Of a DNA stretch of 64,000 nt, positions 1 to 12,560 are shown in pieces. Positions within the stretch are counted from its first letter, which is position 1; every line of letters starts with the position of its first letter. Made by a program: the position numbers and the translations under genes. Under the pieces are notes generated by a model, which searched no databases, had not been told where the DNA came from, and saw nothing but the letters and a program-made list of their open reading frames with translations. The DNA is taken from positions 1 to 64,000 of the forward strand of contig NW_025941452.1 of NCBI RefSeq assembly GCF_000764305.2. The letters run 5' to 3'. Source of the DNA: Hyalella azteca (taxonomy: Eukaryota; Arthropoda; Malacostraca; Amphipoda; Hyalellidae).

Positions 1-465
1 TGTCAGTAACAGAGTGTGCACAGATTGCATGTCAGCTCTGCTCTGTTTTATAAGCTGCTAGTAACGCAGATCGAACGTTAATAACACCTAACGCAGCTTG
101 CCAAGTATGGATGACAATAGCACGACATTTGACAATCTCACTAACTACATTCGCCTTCTCTTATACCGAAACTAGATAATTAAATCATTTTATTTTACAT
201 CAATTCAAATATCATACTTTTCTAGTCGCATTCGCAACACTCTGAATATATTACTGATCCATGGTATGTAAATTAACAATTGCATAATTTTAATGCCATG
301 TAAAAAGATTACAAATCTTATAACTTGGCTCAATCAAACCATCAGATCAGATTCATCGACTACCGAGACCTCGAAACTGCAGAACTATAATTTGAGCCAA
401 TATTAGTTACCACTAATCGAGGTAAGTTTGACTTTTTGCACGCACCCCAGAATATAGGCATTTTT

Positions 466-1050
466 GGCGGTCATTCATTCTCTGTAGTCAGACGACTTGC
501 CATCAGCTCAGAATGCGTGTCACAAAAGATAGACATATTTATCTGACATTTAGTCACTATTAATAGAACGACTTGTCATACGCTGAGTGCGCGTACTACG
601 AAATTTGGGCATATGCAGCAGTCATCCAGTCTCTATTTGTCAAACGACTTGCCATGCCCTGACAGCGCGCGCCAGTAAATGCAGTCATATTTTTCAGTCA
701 TTTAGTTTTTACTAGTCTGACGCCTTGCCATCCGCTGAGAGCGACAGCCACTCAATTCAGTCATATTTATCAGTCATTCAGTCCCTTCTAGTCTGACGCC
801 TTGCCATCCGCTGAGAGCGACAGCCACTAAATTCAGTCATATTTATCAGTCATTCAGTCTCTACTAGTCTGACGCCTTGCCATCCGCTGAGAGCGACAGC
901 CACTCAATTCAGTCATATTTATCAGTCATTCAGTCTTTACTAGTGTGACGCCTTGCCATCCGCTGAGAGCCCCCTCCACTAAATGCAGTCATATTTATCA
1001 GTCATTCAGTCTTTACTAGTCTGACGCCTTGCCATCCGCTGTGAGCGTGC
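466..1050. repeat. 76-bp minisatellite, about 8 units
   Basis: A tandem array with 74-77 bp spacing. The anchor word GACGMCTTGCCATC (or a close variant) recurs at about 491, 568, 644, 718, 794, 871, 947 and 1023. Each unit also carries TCAGTCATATTTATCAGTCA. The units from 718 onward are nearly identical, while those before 700 are clearly diverged, so the array looks older at its left end and homogenised at its right end. No coding potential is seen, and small ORFs that run off its right edge are incidental. Confidence 0.93.
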
Positions 1051-2403
1051 GTAAGTCATCGTATGCGTTGCGTGTGGCTTGGATTGCATGCCACGCAGCC
1101 CTCGCGAGTATCGACATTCGAATTGAGAGCTGCGGGCTAAAGTGCTGCAAATAAGGACAACTCTGGCACGCGTTGTCGAGTTGTTCAGGTTTTATTGATG
1201 CTTTTGTATGCGAGTGTCGCAGGCTCAATGTAGCTTCTGTCATTAACTAGAGGTACAGAAAGCTTCTTATAATAAGGGAGCCTACATGTGCAATCTAAAA
1301 CTGTGAATACACTGTAGAGTTATACATGCACATTTGTCCGCGCGATCGAAACTGCTGCTGTGACTGTTGAATAATAGGTGCATTAATTATCATATTTTTC
1401 CTGCTGCAATAAAAGCTATGTTTGTTCAAAAAATGTAATGTGAAGCGAGCATATCAATAAATGAACTGCATAAAAACACTTGAAATTATAATTCATCAGC
1501 TCCTTTCAAACATCGCTCATGCATGATGTTAATTTGGCGACTGGGTGCCTAAAGTTTTTACATATTTCGATTTGAGATTCGCAAAAAACACGTTTTTTCA
1601 ACTCTTCGCTCAATTGTTTATTTCAACTTTCTAATAGTCTGTGATAAATTTTGTTGGTTTCAGTCCCGCCAAAAATCACCAAATTTAGCTTCTTTCTTTC
1701 ATTTGATTCTGTTGTCAACGTTTCTCCTGAATCCGCCTTTTTGTGCATTTTTAATTACGACTTCTAAATTTCCGTGTAGCCGGCGAGCAAGATTTCTTGG
1801 GCATCCGATCAAAGGAAGGCGGCGAAGCGCACACACACGAGGGTATGTTTGCCCGGGTACAGTAGGCGGTTGTGTTTACCCGTGTACAGAAGGTACGGTT
1901 GTGTTTGCCGTGTCGGGGACAGAAGGTGTTTGGTTGTCAGGCAGACGGCAAACGCGTTTGCCAAGCGCCGGCGCGAGAATATTTGTCACACTGGCCGGGC
2001 CTGATGTTAGTTGTGACGCTCCAGTGACTCTGGATAAACTGAAAAATTCCATTTGAGCCATAAGAACAAAAGCTTCGCAAAATAATTAAACTTAAAAAAA
2101 CTCGGTCAGTGAGCAGCGGCGGCATCTATCTTTTGGAGAAATAACTTTTTATACATATTTTATAATTAATTCTTGCCATTTGTTATTAAACCTGTAATTG
2201 TTCATGCACCGTTGATGGGATGAGATTATTAGTTACATCACGATGTCGGTTAAAAATATCGCAGGATCTACTTCACACATTTTTTGACATAAACAACACC
2301 GCAAGTGTGTTATTTGGTTCACTACAAAATAATTCAATTGAAGATCATTATAGGAACGTCCACGATAATTTTCAGTGACGTACCTGTTTCAGCGTTTTTT
2401 TTC
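1051..2403. other. AT-rich unique sequence, no feature recognised
   Basis: No repeat, RNA gene or convincing exon is visible. A 117-codon ORF at 1703-2056 on the plus strand has no recognisable domain, is overlapped by ORFs on the other strand, and is treated as chance. Confidence 0.5.
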
Positions 2404-2560
2404 GGTGGAGACGGCGGGATGGAGCACGCGGTGGAGACGGCGGGATGGAGCACGCGGAAGCCGCCGGTTCTCACGGAGGCAGATTGCGTGATTCCGCCGT
2501 CGCCGTTGTTATTCGCCGCGCCGATTACCGCAAATATCGCGCCCTCGCCGTAGTCTCCCC
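2404..2560. repeat. GC/CpG-rich island with a perfect 26-bp duplication
   Basis: A perfect 26-bp direct repeat (2404-2429 and 2430-2455, beginning GGTGGAGACGGCGGG) is followed by about 100 bp rich in CpG. The surrounding sequence is strongly AT-rich, so this stands out. It could be a promoter-proximal or 5' exon fragment, but no start, splice signal or protein family can be tied to it. The duplication is certain; any function is a guess. Confidence 0.8.
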
Positions 2561-3454
2561 AAGGTTGTTGCGATCGACATCAATATCCTTCGTAAATAAC
2601 GTAACTTATTTCTCTCATTTAAAATCCTTATTTCACCTCATTTTATTAAGAAAAGTGAGCGCTGCGCTGCATATCAATTGTAACTGATGAATTGAGTCAC
2701 TGGATCATGGTTTTATTGATCATTTCATAACTTTTGATAATTTCATTCTTTTTTATTTCAAGAAGGATTCTTTGCCAAATTTCCCCTGACTTTAAATAAA
2801 GAATGAACGTTGATTGGCTATAGCCCACACTCACATCGACTGAATATAATGGAAGTCACTGCGGTAATTTTGGGCACAGCCAAAATTTCCGTGGCAATTT
2901 ATAAGTGGGGGCATAACAGCCACTCTTACCTCGAGCGCGCAAGTCTGTTGCCGGATAAAATAAATAAATCATCGATGAATCATCGATGTATCATCGTCAG
3001 ACTCCCAAAAATCGCCTATAACTTGCCATAGTGACCACCTCATCATCCGTCAGGGTGTCGATGCAAATAATGACTCACCGTACGTAGATGGAGCAACAAC
3101 ATCCGTTGCAGCCAATCATCCAAAGATTGTTGTGTTATTAGGGCGAGTGTCGGCACAAATCGCCGGTTACAATGCAAGTAACAAGTTGCAAACCTTCATT
3201 TGGGGCTCGGCCGTTGCCTTCCAACTTCTTCCTAACTTCCTGTCGCGGCCAATTGCCAGCGCCAGTTTCCTGACACGCAATGTGTGTCACTGTGAACATC
3301 TTGCATTGTCAACTCATTTACATCGAAATACTGGCGAAATTTATTCTGATTTCATAAATTCTTAAATTTTATTATCTATCATGCGATTGTGATGTACAAC
3401 ACATGTGGCGAAAACGTTATTTTGTGTTTATATTTAGGCCTTAAAAATGGGGAC
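2561..3454. other. Unique sequence, no feature recognised
   Basis: Mixed-composition DNA. ORFs of 73-77 codons (2810-3031, 3132-3365) have no recognisable similarity to any family and are regarded as chance. Confidence 0.5.
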
Positions 3455-4262
3455 ATTTCTTTCGGTGAGAGCAATACATTGAATCAAATTGGACTCATAT
3501 GAGTGGCTCACACACATCGCTCTCTGTGAGAACTGTCATGTAGTTACCCTAACAAAATTCGGGGACCGCCTAGGCTTCGGCCGAATAGTCACTACACTCG
3601 GCGCAAAGTTATTCTGGGTCAGTTGGCCAACTGATCGCAATCAGCGACCAGTCAGAACCTCCTGGCCGACTTTATGGTCTCCTGAGAGTAGAGCAAGAGT
3701 TGGCAGAATCCCCTCAGTCCCCTCACCAGGCTCTGGTAGCTGTTTGATTCGGGGGCCGGAATGTAGACCAAAAAGCGGACATAGAGAAGCTGATTCACGT
3801 TCGGCCCGAGTCCTAGGCGGTTCCTAATTCAGGCTCGCCACCATCTAAAAATTTTGATAGGGTAAATTCGCCTTCTGTGAGTGCCCACTCACAACGCTCT
3901 TAGTGAAAACTAACATGGAGTTAAATTCGCCTTTTGTGAGTGCCCACTCACATCGCTTTCAGTGAGAACTGTCATGGAGTTAAATTGGCCTCATATGAGC
4001 GGCCCACTCACAAAGCTTTCTTTGAGAACTGTCATGGCGTTAAATTGGCCTCATATGAGTGGCTCACTCACAAAGCTTTCTGTGAGATCTGTCATGGAGT
4101 TAAATCGGCCTCATATGAGTGGCTCACTCACATCGCTTTCAGTGAGAACTGTCATGGCGTTAAATTGGCCTCATATGAGTGGCTCACTCACAAAGCTTTC
4201 TGTGATAACTGTCATGGAGTTAAATTGGCCTCATATGAGTGGCTCACACACATCGCTTTCCA
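3455..4262. repeat. 60-bp minisatellite interrupted by a MITE
   Basis: The unit is 60 bp and contains CTCATATGAGTGGCTCACTC and GAACTGTCATGGAGTTAAAT. About 1.5 units lie left of the insertion (3455-3546) and about 6.6 units right of it (3863-4262). The outermost units are more diverged. Because 60 is divisible by three and the unit lacks stops in two frames, ORFs of 112 and 101 codons (3940-4278, 3962-4267) run through it. They are products of the repeat, not genes. Each unit also contains the short palindrome CTCATATGAG. Confidence 0.95.
3547..3862. mobile_element. 316-bp MITE with TA target duplication, inserted in a minisatellite
   Basis: The ends are inverted: CCCTAACAAAATT at the left, and the reverse complement of the right end reads CCCTATCAAAATT (12 of 13 match). 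A second inner inverted repeat follows: ACCGCCTAGG..CGGCCGAA at 3565-3585 against 3800-3821. The dinucleotide TA flanks both ends (3545-3546, 3863-3864). Removing the element and one TA restores GTTAAATT, exactly the sequence of the uninterrupted 60-bp unit. TA duplication is typical of the Tc1/mariner superfamily. The element has no transposase ORF and is richer in G+C than its surroundings. The superfamily is inferred only from the TA. Confidence 0.88.
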
Positions 4263-7200
4263 TTTGAGTTTTGAGTAAAGTGTTGCGGCTAACGGAGCGT
4301 TTAGTGGCGGTGACCGTGTGTTTGAGCAGCCATGATTTGCATGCACTTGAGGGGAGCCCTTATCGAGCTGCGCGTCATCATGACATCAGGCTTGTGTAGC
4401 GGCAACTGCTACTTAAACATTTAGCCGAGCGGCCTCTTGGGCGGTAACTTTACGCTAGTAATAATAGGTACTTGTAATAAGAATAGATAGTTACACGATT
4501 TACAGGCATTAAATCTGCACAAAAGCCCCCCAAACAGGAATTCAGTCAATAATATTTGAACTTCATTAACACTGTACTCAACATATCTACGGCATGCATG
4601 CCATATTAAAGTAAACATTAGACGATTTTCGCCGATAAAACATCTCAAAATCGGCCATAATTCCGAGTTAGCCAGGCAGGTATGATTGGCACGATTTTGC
4701 GGACAGCGGCCGGCCTCTGGACAGCCTCTCGAGACCCTCGACTGTTGCCTGGATTGGCCAGGACTGCGCATGATGAGGTTGCGGGTAAACAAAAGTCCTA
4801 CAGTAAACAAGGATGATGGTAAACACGGGCACGAAGACACACACTCACCACCTCCACAAGTCATGGCTCCACATAAAGCTTCTTTAATTGGCTTTATTGG
4901 TTTAACGCTCTTTCTGCACATGGATGTAAGGTCTTCCTATTATTTTTGTGCGGAGAAAGGAATTATATCTTCGCAATATAGTTTGTTAGAGGAGAAATAA
5001 AGTAATTTTGTATTTCTTTTATTTAAACTCCGGGAAAACTTTCTGTTTCGCCAGGTTTATCTAATAATACCGAACGCTAAGCATAAATCTAAGCTGTGTA
5101 TATCAATCGCAACTGAATAATTGTATTGTCGGATATTAGTTTGTTTGCAATCTATTTCCAATTAAAGCTGTCTAAAAAACATTAATTCGAGGTTACGTAG
5201 CAGTTGAATCCATTTGCCTACATTTATTGACATTCACAGTTTTCTTCATAGTGCCATTTGCCAACATCCATGAACGTTTTAGAATTGGCATAACTTTCAT
5301 GTTGTTGGTCCTGAATTAGTAACTCAACTCAATGCTAGACAATTTACAACACTTTTCTAACCTCAGAATTCAACTATACAAATTTAAGCTCCTGCAATTT
5401 AACAAATTTTCGTGCGCCTCCATTTAACCCGCGGAGATCCGGGGTATTGATATAACCCAGCCCATTCAAGAATCGTCGACCTCCCGAGCTCGGCCGTCGA
5501 TCTGCTACTTATAAGTTTTCAGCAACGGGGGCATGCGGCCTGACCGTTCACTCACAAAAGTGAATAGGTCATATTGTCCAAATAGAGGCACACTTTCTTA
5601 CTCACAGCACGAGTAGAGAGTGATCGTAACGCTGATATACCTTTTTGCCGGATCAAACTGCTTCAGGATGACCCACGCAAGATAAAAGTGCATCGCGATT
5701 AGGACAAAGTAACATTCATTTTTTATGGTTTGCATGCCCCAGACCGGAATTCGCTGCAGTGTAGCTTAGTGGTCACAACGTCCCTTGATTTGCCTCGGCA
5801 TGTTGACAAGCATGCAATTTTTAGGGAAGCCTGCCACTCAGGTATTGACTGAGAGCCTCACTGAGCTGGAACGGCCGGGGAATGACTGGCTTCGCGGCGC
5901 GCTACTGATTGTCGGTTAGACGTGGGATTAATCAATGCCTTTGTGCCCAGATACGCCTCAAAACAACCCCACATTGATTTCAGCTTTTAAAACATCGTGT
6001 GCTGGCAATGAGGGCTTCAAGGTTCTTGATCTATTTGATACTTACTTGCTAACTCGTTATTACAATGCTGTTGCATGGTTACATGCACCAAAATCAATTT
6101 AAAAACAATTGCGAATTCAATGCAATTGTTTTACAAATTTGAAAAATGAATAAACTTTATAATAAACCAATTAATAAACTTTAAAATAAAACAATCTCGG
6201 TTTATGATTAATTCTGAACTTCAAAATATATCATACTTCTATTTCTTCGACATATAAGTTTCATTTGAATTAATTCACATCGGGCTAATATAATATGAAG
6301 TCTTAACTAAGGAGCAAGGACTTTACTTGAGCTCACAGTTCGACGACAAGTTGCGTTCGCTGTGGACGTGCGCGACGTAAAGGACTTTCACATTGTTAAG
6401 AAGATAAGCAAAGCGAGGGTAAGCAAAAAACAAGCGGCTGCGATTAACGAAGCATTATTAAAGAAGTTATTGAACGAGCTTTGATATCGCATGGGAACAT
6501 CGCGATAGACCGGCAGCGAGCATTACGCTACTTACATCGATTGCAGCGCATGCTTTCAACTTATTTCGTGACGGTAATATGAGGCACTTATTTTTCTTCC
6601 TTATTGCGGTGCCTTGTAATAGTTTAAGGTTCTTACAGTTCACATTCTCTCGACAACATTTTGGTTATTCCTGTTTGATATGTACCATAGATTTTGCAAT
6701 TTATGTTTAAAACAATCGCTGTTTTCTTAATTTATTTTTTTTTTGTACAGGAACTTAATTTTTTATATTTTAAGTAACTTAAAAATGCATTTCAAACTAC
6801 GATCATTATCATCCTTTTATCTTGGCATTGTGCCACAATGCTATTATGTGAAACTCGAAAAAGTTGCGTTTACTGTACAAAACACTCGTTAGAGCTCCGA
6901 ACAATACACGTCTAATCAACCAAGTTCGCAGGCAATTTTGTGCAATTAAATCTGTGTGTTTGCGTGTGTGTTTTGTGTGCAGTAACCTCAACCGAGAACT
7001 TCCGTGTGAGAATCAGTGTAGCGCAAACATTTTGCGTCAATAATGCGACTGTAGTGGCGACACAAGGCTCATCGTCCCTGATAACTGCCATGATAAGACA
7101 CACGAAATGCCGTCAACGGTTGCAAAGCACGAGAACTCTTTTACCTAAATCAGTTATCGACTGCACGAGTCTTAACGTGCAGTGTTAATTAAAAGGCTGA

Positions 7201-8580
7201 AGGTAGCTAGCGTTTTGATGATCTTGTCTTGCCGTCATCTATAGCGGTATTTGACGAAGAAATAATATCGGGTTTGCCTTGAGGATCACCTAAATATTCG
7301 AGCACCTTTAAAATAGTTGTTCAATATCTTACATAAATATCGTTTAATTTTATTAATTCATACTTATTGAATGCAATTTCTACAGATCATTTGCATATTC
7401 GTATAAAATGCTAATAAAATGCTACATTTATTGGCTTACTGTTGCAATTCCTTAGTCACTAGATCTATAGCAGAGTGCACATTAATGACTAAAAAACGCA
7501 TATGAACTTAAAAGAACGATATTAATAATAGCTTGAGTAACAAATGCAAGCTAAACCACTTCGAACTCACAAATCAGTGCAACAAAACCCTTCTTTACTG
7601 AATAGTTCAGGGAAAATTATTTGTTGACCAGCAGCCTTAAGTATAGCTCCGGATATTGATTAGCATGCACTGGGCATGGCAAGGCTCTATTGTGAAAAAT
7701 TAGTCATCATATTTCAGCTCAGCTATTGGCTTGCTGACAAACATTTACCGTGTTTAATGGCTGGCATTATGGCACGTCATGTTGAGTTGCTTGCTGTTTG
7801 GTAAGTGAACTGAAATTTAGATAAACGGCGATCCGTGTTTTGTTGGTTCCTAACAAATCTCGACGGATGATGAAGCTTTCTCAATTATTTTTAGTTAGAG
7901 TTTATGCAATTTGGTTAATGCACTAGAAATATTTGTTTAATCTAGCATATCAATTGATTTCGATCGACTATAGTTAGAATCTCTCCAAGTTAAGCGACGC
8001 AACAGAATAAATCCAAGCAGCTGATTTTTGCGTCTGTTTAATTGTAAGCTGTCAAAATGCAAGATTGTTAAAATTTTTTTATTTTTGGTTACACACTCCT
8101 GAATTTTCTTTTCTTGGTAACACGGTGACTCATCAGATTTTGTTCGTCTTAGTAAACTAAGGCATTAAATTAAGCGAATTGAATTAAGGCGATAAATTGC
8201 TAGCTTCTCAGCCAGCGATGCACTACGGACAAACGAGCTCGCCTAATGAAGTGTGCGTCGTAGCAGTCAAGTTCGTCAGGCTCGCTTTCTTTTCTAATGA
8301 CTGAAAAAACAATTACTTTTATTTTACACCCTCCAATAAGAAATGGCGTTTTGGTTATTAGTCTGGGAAAGAAAACTTATTGCATTCCAGTCAAATTTAT
8401 GTAACATTTTGCTTTTACAAACACAAAAGGAAAATGTTTATTTGGAGCATAAGAAACTTCTTGTTAAAGTGCTGCTCGAAATCATAATTAAGATTTACTT
8501 CACTCGATGCAAAATTTTTGAACTGAACTTACTGAAATTACAGATCTCATTAAAAGAAGAAAGACTTGCTAACAAATATT
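4263..8580. other. AT-rich unique sequence, no gene recognised
   Basis: About 4.3 kb with no tandem array. The longest ORF (166 codons, minus, 4421-4921) shows no domain or composition that would mark it as coding, and its C-terminal part is hydrophobic by chance composition. A CA/GT-type tract lies near 6950-6980. Nothing else can be supported. Confidence 0.5.
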
Positions 8581-8670
8581 ATGTTATGTTATGTTATGTT
8601 ATGTTATGTTATGTTATGTTATGTTATGTTATGTTATGTTATGTTATGTTATGTTATGTTATGTTATGTT
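8581..8670. repeat. (ATGTT)18 microsatellite
   Basis: Eighteen uninterrupted ATGTT units. A 109-codon ORF (8343-8672) ends in a repeating YVMLC tract only because it reads into this microsatellite. The purity suggests a young, probably polymorphic locus. Confidence 0.99.
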
Positions 8671-9271
8671 AATTAGTATCTCAAAACTTCACATATTCGT
8701 CCAGTTAGTAGACCATCTCATCTCCCGCAACTCCCCCAACCCCCTAGCGGGCACCCACGAGCTATAGATATTGTCTCAATTATACGGTTGGCCGCACCAA
8801 CGGAAATATGGTTTAGCATAATCAATGTATGGAGTAAGATCTGAGAAGTGTCATACAAATTTATGTAGTTTCAAAGTATCTATAGAAGAAAACAATTCAA
8901 TGAACATTATATGGCACATGATTTTGTTGAGAAAAGGTTGTTGCGACAACACAAGATATCTATTATTCTTTTAATTTCTTTAGTTTAAATTATGAGCGAA
9001 ATTTCTTCAAATGGGTCTTAAGACTTTTTTTGTAATAAACGAGGAATAGCATTCACGAAATTACATTCAACCTGTGGATGCATTCAGGAAGCCTAATTAA
9101 TTTATTAGAATAATAACTAACTTGTGAGCAGGTTTTGCTTCACCAGGGACAGCTTCAGCAAAATTCTAAATAAGCGACAGGAAGTTAATTATTTAAGATG
9201 ATGGAAATTTTTCAGGTTGAGATGAAATAATTATTGTCTAATATTTTATAATATATGCCATATATGCACAG

Positions 9272-9447
9272 ATGACTTCATCAGCACTGCACACATACCA
9301 GCAGTGCTGGCAGTGCTGGCACTAGCATGACTTCATCAGAACTGCACACATACCAGCAGTGCTGGCAGTGCTGGCAGTGGCATGACTTCATCAGCACTGC
9401 ACACATACCAGCAGTGCTGGCAGTGCTGGCAGTGGTATGACTTCATT
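9272..9447. repeat. 55-bp minisatellite, 3.2 units
   Basis: ATGACTTCATCAGCACTGCA begins units at 9272, 9327, 9382 and 9437 (the last partial), an exact 55-bp spacing. Each unit contains a nested CAGTGCTGG repeat (CCAGCAGTGCTGGCAGTGCT), so the array is a repeat within a repeat. Confidence 0.95.
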
Positions 9448-10734
9448 AGTCCACAAAACGTTTAAGCAAATCGCCGCGCTGGAGGCCACAGCCCAACTGC
9501 CGTTTGCAGGACCATGTCCGCCCGTTGCCATGGCGTTACAATTGCCTATAAATATTCATTTTCCCTAATATAATCCCTAAGCTACTGAATCTATTATGAA
9601 TTAACAAATACTTAGCATAGTTTCTCGATGAGGGACTCGATGTTTATCCTGCGAAGCTAATCATAAGGCTTTATTGTTTTCATATACACGCACGCTTCGG
9701 ATTCCTTGGTGAGTTTTTAATGCGGGTTTGCGAGCGCTGACCGGGAACAAATAAAGAACGCTGGAAAAGCTATGCTCTGTATTTGCATACACGCTAAACG
9801 AACCTTTCGATTACAGTTCAGGCTGGATAAAAATATCGGCTATAGCAGAAAATCATTTCTTCCCGTTAAGAATTTATATTCGTTCAGCGGGAATTCATTC
9901 AGCAATTGTCATTAAAAAGATTGATTGTCATTACATTCATAAATTGTCATTACATTCTTAATTGTCATTAAGATAATTTGTAATTAATAATTCGAGTTAG
10001 GAAAATCTACTTTAATTAAGAAGATGCTAATTATTATTAAGAATAGTGTCTTATATTAGGTATTACAGATGATAAATAAAATTTGTTATAAAACATGAAG
10101 TTTTACTCGATCAATCATTATTGTGAAAATTTTAATTGCAGTTGATCAATCAGTATGTCATGATGGTCGATATTTTTTTCTTATTTTAAAGTTTAATTTA
10201 ACCTCGTAAAGGGAAAACTTTATGAATGGTCATAATGGAAACTACTGATTGAACGTGCCGAAATTAGTTTACGGTTCATGGAGTCTCGTGTGTGTGAAAT
10301 TCAACTATGTAAACAATATATGAAGTGAGCCTTCGCGTTTGTGTTCAGGTCGACCATCCTGTCACGGACTTCGCAGTGAAACGCCTTCAACTTGTGAAGT
10401 TTTTTTAACGGAACAGTTTTCAAATTGTTACATTTACTGGTGTTAATATGCAAAGGAATCCAAAGTTTATAAATGGGCGAATACTCTATCAGTTGTGGAG
10501 ATTCTACTGAGATGAAACGATTGTAAGTTTTCCACAAAATGCTGATGTACAGGCTCATTTACAAACAAATGCGGAATTGAAATGAATTATTAATCAAATT
10601 TGCCATTAGAAGTAGCTATAATGGGTCTTTTTCTTTTCACTTACACTCTCGATCGACGTGCACTCTCTCCCTCTAATTTCTTCCATTTAAAAAAAATAAT
10701 CGAGCATCACACTCGATCCCTAGTCCTAACCAGC
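9448..10734. other. AT-rich unique sequence with short ATTGTCATTA repeats
   Basis: The word ATTGTCATTA recurs several times between about 9906 and 9970, a small degenerate local repeat. Otherwise no gene, RNA or element is visible. The minus ORF at 10301-10558 is unremarkable. Confidence 0.5.
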
Positions 10735-11135
10735 AAAATGTCCCAGCTAAATATTCACTGTCCAGCTGATCCCTCAATACCTCCCTGTCCTTCCATATCC
10801 AGCCGATCATTCAATGCCTCGCTGATCATTCCATGTCCAGCCGATAATTCGTAGTCCTGCTGATCCCTTCGTGCCATGCCTGATTTTCCCTGTCCGTTCT
10901 TCCATACCGAGCTGATCGTTTCACATCCAGGTAATTTCTAACAGCTAAATTCTTTTCCCTGCTGCCTGCTCGCTGCCCAACAAATTATTCTTTGTCCAGG
11001 TGATTCCTCTATGTCCAGCTATTATTGCTTGTAAAGCTGAATTCAACCAGATTCCATACCCTACAAATTATTCCCTGTCCAGGTGATTCCTCCATGTCCA
11101 TCTATTATTCCTTATAAAGCTGAATTCAACAGGCT
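10735..11135. repeat. Degenerate pyrimidine-rich repeat with an 82-bp duplication
   Basis: GTCCAGCTGAT-like words recur irregularly. The right part is a clearer 82-bp tandem duplication: CAAATTATTC starts at 10981 and again at 11063, and both are followed by GTCCAGGTGATTCCT and by AAAGCTGAATTCAAC. The array abuts the GC-rich candidate exon at 11.2 kb. Confidence 0.75.
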
Positions 11136-11212
11136 CAGATTTCAACGCCTTGCCTGGACGATTGCTGCATGCCCAGCCCCTGCCCGCAGAAAGGAAAGCC
11201 TTGCTTACTTAC

Positions 11213-11357
11213 CTCGCTGCCCGTACCCTGGCGGCCGCAGAGCGTGCGAGCGTCGCGCTCCAGTGCGCACAGTGCGCGCTGCTCCAGCTCGTCTCATGCA
11301 GCGTCCTGCGCGCATGTCGTGCAGGCTGGTGCAGGCGCCGTCTCGATACCATAGTCC
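11213..11357 (-). CDS. Candidate CpG-rich exon with a consensus splice donor
   Basis: On the minus strand this GC- and CpG-rich block ends in GAG and is followed directly by GTAAGTAAG, a near-perfect 5' splice site (intron side at 11212 and below). Two of the three frames are open across the block to the donor. One starts MVSRRRLHQPARHARR and the other contains MRAGRCMRRAGAARTV; both are rich in Arg and Ala, as GC-rich DNA will be. The sharp composition change and the donor suggest a first or internal exon. No protein family is recognised, no strong acceptor is visible upstream (CACCAAAG precedes the block), and it may equally be a CpG island or chance. Frame and boundaries are unproven. Confidence 0.2.
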
Positions 11358-12423
11358 ATCTTTGGTGTATTGAAATTACCCTACACAAAAATTAAGGTCA
11401 TTTGATGCAATTCAAATGCATGCCATGTCGTTAGATATGGAATGGGCAAATTTAGTGAAATTAGTCGTTAGAGAAAATTCTAATGAAGGCTATGCATCAT
11501 TAGAATTGAAAGACCGAATAGATTCGAATTCAAACCATATTAAGGTTTGACTTGCAATTTATTAGACCAGATCTTTCCCGGGCTTTGAGAAGGTTTTGAG
11601 AAGGCCGGTACAGAAGCCTCCTCACTTTAAAATCCACAGCGCAAGTTTTCTGCTCATAAAACGCCTTTATTCTAAGGGATTGATTTCAGCCTTTGACATA
11701 TATTAGAGAATTCTATGGTGATCTAAAATAATAATAGAAAGTTTAAGTTGGATGCCATCAAGCTGAGTGTTTTGCGTTCCTTATTAACGCACCACGTTGT
11801 CCAAGAAGTTGAAACGGTTCCGGTCTGTTAGGGCCATGTTAAATTAACCGACAAGATTGCATACTCTGCTGCATGAAAGTCGTACGTTTTTTTCCGTCGT
11901 GAGTTTAGAGTGCAATTAAAAAGCTCTGTAACAACATCAGCTGTTGGGGTGCGGCCTCCTTCCCTAAAACTTTCCTCAGCTTTTTTAATATTTAGTGAGC
12001 ACCAAAAACGGTAACCACAAATGGTCCGATCAAGTCCACTGATCCGAAACCTAAGCCAAAGTCTTGCAGTTTTGGTCAAGTTTTCAGGAATTTTACTTCA
12101 AGGGCATGGATTTGCTGTTGTTGTTACATACCGGTGCAAAGTGACGACCCTGAGGAAACGAGGATGCGATATCACATATACGAAAATTTTCTCACCCGAC
12201 CGTTGAAAATTATACAATTATTGTCACGTAAACTTGTAGGTTTTCACAAAAATAACCTGTAGTTTGTTGCTACAGATAGTTTGAGCGATTAAACGCAGAA
12301 AACATTGTTCAGTTTGCAGTCGAAACCTTAACCTTCAAACCAGACTATTCTTTTTAAATTACTCTGTTCGAAAATCAATATTAATGTATTAATTTACTTC
12401 ATCTCAATTTTTCTATTTCTTAG
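11358..12423. other. Unique sequence, no feature recognised
   Basis: Mixed unique DNA with small ORFs on both strands (for example 11828-12079 minus) that have no recognisable content. Confidence 0.5.
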
Positions 12424-12560
12424 GACCAGACCACCAGTGAACTTGCCGGCTGAGGCATGAACGGTCCTGCCATCTCCTGGCGGCTGAGAACTGATGCACC
12501 AACAAGTGCCCCAGCGATCGGTTCGTGACTCCCACATTATCGTAGTTGCGCCCCTAGGCG
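12424..12560 (+). other. Possible short exon behind a consensus 3' splice site
   Basis: A pyrimidine-rich run ending TTTTTCTATTTCTTAG is followed at 12424 by a block clearly richer in G+C than its surroundings. Inside it an ATG at 12457 opens only 23 codons (MNGPAISWRLRTDAPT...), and all frames contain stops within the block. If it is an exon it would be untranslated or carry a short upstream ORF. No clear donor is seen. This is an exon-like signal only. Confidence 0.12.

Noticed and set aside
4421..4921. 166-codon minus ORF, longest outside repeats
   Set aside because: No domain, signal or splice context recognised; length is within chance for this amount of sequence, and a plus ORF overlaps it.
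8343..8672. 109-codon ORF ending in repeated YVMLC
   Set aside because: Its end is the (ATGTT)18 microsatellite and the rest has no recognisable content.
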